Assembly: GCA_028386065.3 (NCBI GenBank)
Contig: JAKUCV010001842.1
Coordinates: 57,190-121,189 of the forward strand
Length of the DNA stretch: 64,000 bases
Reading direction: 5' to 3'
Origin: Turnera subulata
Lineage: Eukaryota > Streptophyta > Magnoliopsida > Malpighiales > Passifloraceae
The position numbers and the translations under genes are program-made. Below are positions 59,494 through 64,000 of the stretch, in pieces. The stretch's first letter is position 1; the number at the start of each line of letters is the position of its first letter. The notes beneath the pieces were generated by a model. The model was given only the letters and a program-made list of their open reading frames with translations, had not been told where the DNA came from and made no database searches.

Positions 59494-60916
59494 GAATGAG
59501 TCGTGTTTGTTCATGAATGATGAATTCACTAAAAGAAAGCACGACAGCGCATGAATCCATCAGTTGATCCATTTCTAAATTTATGGGAGGCTGTGAGTTG
59601 ATTTGTAAAACGAATCACCCCCTTTTTTCTGGTCATAAAATATCCATAATACAAAGTTTACCCAATAATGAAAGGAAATTCAATCTCAAAAGGAAAATAA
59701 AGAAAGGAAATTCATAGAAAAATTTTAGAAATTTCAGATATGCTTTGGTTTCAGAGCACAATTAGAACAAAAAAAAAAAACTGTTTTGGAAAACAGCTCC
59801 AAATAGGCTTGTATTGTGGTAATGTTTTCTCACACATATATTAGAACCTCTCCTTTTTCTTAGTGGAAATGTATAGATTATATATATAGAAACTCTCCTT
59901 CTGATCGATTAAACCCAACCCACCATCCTTTTTTCTTCGTCATCATCCAGCCTTAAAGGAACTTTATGTACTGACTATGGCAACAGTTTTTCAATTGTTT
60001 TCCCAAATTATTGATGGGCACTCACAAAGTGTACCTTTGTAGCTTCGAATGAATTTCGTCCAAATTAAAAAACCCACTCCTAAATGTCATTAATGGCAAA
60101 GTGGCCTCTTCTTTTTTTTTTTGGTAAATGCAAAGTGGCCTCCTCTGACATGGACAATAAATCAATTGGATCATCAGGATGCCAACCCAAGCTAAATTAT
60201 ACCAAAACTATGTTTGTATATATATTTATTTTTGTTACGTTGGATAATTCATTAGATTGTGTGTGTACTAATAATATCAAGAGGAATGGGGTGTGTCGGT
60301 AAGTCAATTTTCCCTAAAGTTTATTTTGTTTCTCAATCCAAAATCACAGATATCATGCTTGCAAATATCTTCTTCCCTCTCTCTCTTGTAAGTTCGTCTG
60401 TTAATCTGAGCAGAAATCTCAAGAGAGTAGTTAATATTATTGCCCTAATCCAAGCTGTGTAATTGCCAAAAATCAAAGTTTAACCATCAATACTGACGAA
60501 AATTTTATTCTAGACAGACTCTCTAATCAACTATTAATGATGAACATGGCTTTAAATTTATCAACATATTCCCTCCATTCTATTTTAATTGACGTTTTTT
60601 TTAGAAAAAAATTTATTCCTAAAAAATTTGTCGCTTTGCAATTTTCAATGATCATTAATTCAACTTTTTTCATATTTATCATTTACTTTCCATAATAATT
60701 ACGTCTAATTTGTCTACTTTTATTAAAAGCGAAATAAGGATAAGTTGATCTAATAATCGTAGATTCTGAACTACTCCCTCTTTCCCTTAATATAGGTCGT
60801 TTAAGGTTTTTGCACACTCATTAAGAAAAACATTAAATAGACTAAATCTCATTAATTTTTACTATGCATTTTACTAACTTACCCTTTACACTATACCAAG
60901 ATTAAAATACTCCAGG
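59494..60916. other. Intergenic region with Stowaway-like ends
   Basis: Two sequences resemble the outer end of Stowaway/mariner MITEs: TTCCCTCCATTCTATTTTAA at about 60571 and CTCCCTCTTTCCCTTAATAT at about 60775. Both face the same way, so they are probably two left ends of truncated copies. No gene recognised. CCAGG (60912-60916) precedes the LTR and may be its target site. Confidence 0.5.
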
Positions 60917-61770
60917 TGAAACACCCCGACCTAAATTTACCCGACTAACAGTATTTACTATCAACAGTGCCGACACGTGGCACAAACTGTGTAATACAAC
61001 AGAAAATCAGCCCATCGGCCCAACAATAATAGACTAACGCCCGGTGTCGGTACAATAACAATAATAGCACAGCGGAAGCAATTTTTATTAATCACTGCAA
61101 AAGCATGAATTGACTCGATGCAAAACTATGGATCCAGATCCGTCGGAGGAGATGCCGCAGCCTGCCGTGACGCATACCTGCATAAAGAACAATAAAGCCT
61201 GCCGATGGGGCAGGTGAGGGGTGAGATTTCCATAATCTCACCGACACATAACCCATGATGAATAACATAGCATTTACTTATTAGTCAAGTACACATCAGA
61301 ACGGTATACAAGTAGTGAATAGAACACTGACCAAATACAGCCACAAAGAACAATGCGGACTATGCAAATGTCCACCCCATCGACTATGCAATGCACTGAC
61401 CATCTAACACCGACTGTACCATACACTAGTGCCCGACCAGGACACTTCAACTCGACTACGCATTGGGTATCCGACCCAGTCTCAACAGACTATATAATAC
61501 ATACTCTGGTCCTGACAGACTATACTTAACAGAGGTTCCTCATCGCATGGTAACATACCGATACTGTGCTTGCTGATCATCTAACCCGGTACCAAAACAA
61601 ACTCAAATCACGTGAGCCTCGCTCACCGGGTAGCCGGCAACCTGCACGGACCATACCCAATCAACATCACAAACCGAAGCCCGGGTAGAATCACAACACA
61701 ACACGGTAACAGCAGTCACCACAGCAACTCGTAACCACATCAACAACAATTCTCATTAATCTCGGTCTCT

Positions 61771-62351
61771 GGGTATCGACATACCCTTAGAAATAATAAT
61801 GACCCAACCGTCGACCACAGCTGACAACCAACATATATCATTATCCTATCAAAGATGACAAGTGATACTTACCCGACAATTATCAAAAGAACCGACAATA
61901 AACAAAAGACAACTGGCAACCGATGCCAGCAACAATAGACTACACAAGACCAACGACAACAACAACACCCGCGAACCAGCAACCTATGCCGATCACGGTC
62001 AACCGACTATACTGACAACCTTCCAAGGTACGATTATGAGACAACATGCATACGAACATAACACATCACAGCCCAACAAAGCAAAAACACATTTCAATCA
62101 AAGCTGAGCCAAGGCCAAAAGAATGCTTAATTATTTCTATTACCAATTTTATCTTCCGGGCCCTGTCACTGGACAAGCTAGGGGTCAGACCTGGATATCA
62201 ACATATTTCGGGTGCCAGACCAAAATCAAGAGAGCCCAGGGATCGACATCCCAAAAATACGAACCCAGGGATAGACATCCCAAAATAGTAACCCAGGGAT
62301 AGACATCCCAAATAAATCAACGGGATAGACATCCCAAGCATAGACATGCTT
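61771..62351. repeat. Hairpins with conserved NGAC loop
   Basis: 61771-61786 GGGTAT-CGAC-ATACCC; 62239-62252 GGGAT-CGAC-ATCCC; 62268-62281, 62296-62309 and 62322-62335 GGGAT-AGAC-ATCCC; 62336-62351 AAGCAT-AGAC-ATGCTT. The last four are about 14-28 bp apart. Confidence 0.85.
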
Positions 62352-63719
62352 CCACAAGAACCCAGGTCAAGGCCACCACAAAACAGTCTTTACCCATCGA
62401 GTCAGTCCACTGCTTCCCAAGTGACGTTAAAGTCGTCCACACAATTTCCAATTATCCAATTTCCATTTCCAATATCCATTATCAATTTTCCATGTTCAAT
62501 AGTCCAACAACAATCACAACACAACATTCAGAGATTCAATATTACAGTCGGAAATCTCAGCAGCAAAAATCACGGCAATCAAATATCCAACAGTGAAAAT
62601 CTCAGCAGTTCAATAACAACAAAGCACACAAGTAATTCGGCACATATCAAAGGAAATCTACTCTCACAATAATTATCAGCAAATATCACAAAGTTATCAA
62701 CAACAATAACCATAAGATGCAATGGAACCTATGTAGTTCCAAGACCAACCATCCCGGTTATCACGGGTGGAATGACGTATATGCAACCTCACCTGATACT
62801 CTTCGGAAGCTGGTATCCGGTTAAGCCTTGATATTCCTATAATATAACAACAGTAATTACTTATAATGCACAAACAAAATGATTATGCATGATACCGGTT
62901 AGGAGTTGTTAGGCGGCTTATCAGTTCATTTTATTATTTCCATAGTTATCTTATCCATTTATGTGGTGGTTACTAATAATCTATTTCCCATCTGATATAC
63001 CAATCATTTACATCATAAGTCAAAACTAAAACCGAGCGGCCAAGCCTGACATCTCGGCCCTTAGACTGCTTATGACAAGAAAGCATATAAACACGTACAC
63101 TTGTATGTAATGTATATTTTAGGAAATATATTTGTAAATAAATCAAGTTACGGCCCGTAAATACTCATAGTCCATATGACATAAATAATATTATTTCCGA
63201 TTAAATACTAACTACTTATATGTTTATGAACAATAATTATAAAATAGTGAAAACGATAAATACTTCAAAGTGTTATTTAAATAACATATTGATAATAAAA
63301 CCGTTTAATGAAAAATATTTCTATCGGTAAGAAATTAACTTAGCCTATTCATGGTATTATATCGTAATGTGATAAATATAATATTTATAAATACATGTAC
63401 GTATATATCTTAATAGAGTAATGATAATAATAATGTTACTATTAACAAAATACCATTGTAACTTAGTAAAACATAATATGGCCCAAAATATATAAAATTA
63501 TGGCCCAATATCATTTAGCCAATGTAAATGTCGGTAGCGCAATTTACATTATATATATATATATACAAGTGATTAAAATTGATAAATCAAATAAGTTATG
63601 GCCTAATTTTATTTTAATTCAAAAGAATGGAATTAAACATATTAGATATATACTCATATATGTATATGGACTCCATAAAACATTAATCCAGTTAAATTAT
63701 AAGTAAAGAATTTAGAAAT

Positions 63720-63960
63720 TAAGCTCGGTGGGCCTTCACGTGCGTCTAGCCCATCGGGAAATAAAACAACTGGAATTGATTAATTAAAGGACTTAGAATT
63801 TAAATATTATGGGCCTTCTATTAAAATCAGCCCAATCAAAATTAATAAAACTGAAATTAAATACAATGGGCCTTTTACGAGCCCAGATAAACGTAAATAA
63901 AATTAAAGCCGGAAATTAAATGCTATGGGCCTTTTAGTAGCCCAATTAAAATTAAATAAA
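63720..63960. repeat. TGGGCC..GCCCA inverted repeats (four copies)
   Basis: Copies at about 63729 (GTGGGCC..TAGCCCAT), 63811 (ATGGGCC..CAGCCCAA), 63866 (ATGGGCC..GAGCCCA) and 63926 (ATGGGCC..TAGCCCAA), in AT-rich spacers with AAATTAAAT. The same arrangement is seen at 5490-5640 and 6670-6830. TGGGCC/T is also the core of plant site II promoter elements. Confidence 0.75.
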
Positions 63961-64000
63961 AGCAGAAAATAAATAAGTGAACATAAATTAAATATTAAAA

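Larger units (their letters stand above)
60917..64000 (-). repeat. Chromovirus-type LTR, runs off the window
   Basis: Starts TGAAACACCCCGACC and has the features of a minus-strand LTR of the Tekay-like kind: a GTGAGATTTCCATAATCTCAC hairpin region, then long AT-rich sequence. Parts match 7562-8216 in reverse complement. Its length (over 3 kb) is unusual unless internal sequence is included; the far end is not in the window. No gag or pol is visible. Confidence 0.6.

Noticed and set aside
60571..60795. Complete Stowaway MITE
   Set aside because: The two terminal-like sequences face the same way and no inverted partner was found.

Overview
This window reads as nuclear DNA of a flowering plant, most likely a eudicot. 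It is dominated by plant LTR retrotransposon lineages (Ty3/gypsy Tat and Tekay-type chromoviruses, Ty1/copia) and a plant L1-type LINE. The one clear host gene is a leucine-rich-repeat receptor-like protein. I see no rRNA, tRNA, plasmid, phage or bacterial features, and the species cannot be named from the sequence alone.

Layout. 1-2902: right end of a minus-strand Tat-type element (gag, primer-binding site, 5' LTR). 2903-5204: old debris with a copia fragment, a LINE endonuclease fragment and two runs of very small hairpins. 5205-7561: a 1.18 kb tandem duplication. 7562-43351: a nested stack of insertions. A chromovirus-type LTR (to 8216, resuming about 43192) holds a decayed gypsy element (8217 to about 43191). 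That holds a minus-strand Tat element (11343-42196, target-site duplication GTAAC). The Tat element holds two insertions: a copia element (13776-19227, CATCT) and a Tekay-type chromovirus (21587-37430, TGGAG). The chromovirus pol holds a copia solo LTR (26284-34359, GTATC), and that holds a non-autonomous 2.6-kb-LTR element (26541-33087, CTTGT/GTTGT). 43374-43544: a small copia LTR. 43937-46372: receptor-like protein gene on the minus strand. 49547-49888: a small plausible gene on the plus strand. 53367-59474: a complete but mutated L1-type LINE with a 19-bp target duplication. 60917-64000: another chromovirus-type LTR running off the window.

None of the transposon reading frames looks functional: every gag or pol carries stops, frameshifts or deletions. 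The Tat element keeps only gag and protease on its coding strand. On the opposite strand, near its 3' LTR, it carries a gene with a plant-mobile-domain look, with its own TATA box, a short intron and a basic C-terminus.

The most unusual signal is a theme. Several unrelated retrotransposon families carry arrays of short inverted repeats in non-coding leaders, LTRs or 3' regions. The strongest cases are (a) ten pairs of a 12-bp palindrome in a copia leader, spaced at near-exact multiples of 10.5 bp; (b) more than a dozen micro-hairpins whose five-base loop is conserved while the stems change and stay complementary; and (c) hairpins with a conserved NGAC loop and changing stems in the LTR at 60917. 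All coordinates and identities come from reading the sequence by eye. No database or folding program was run.
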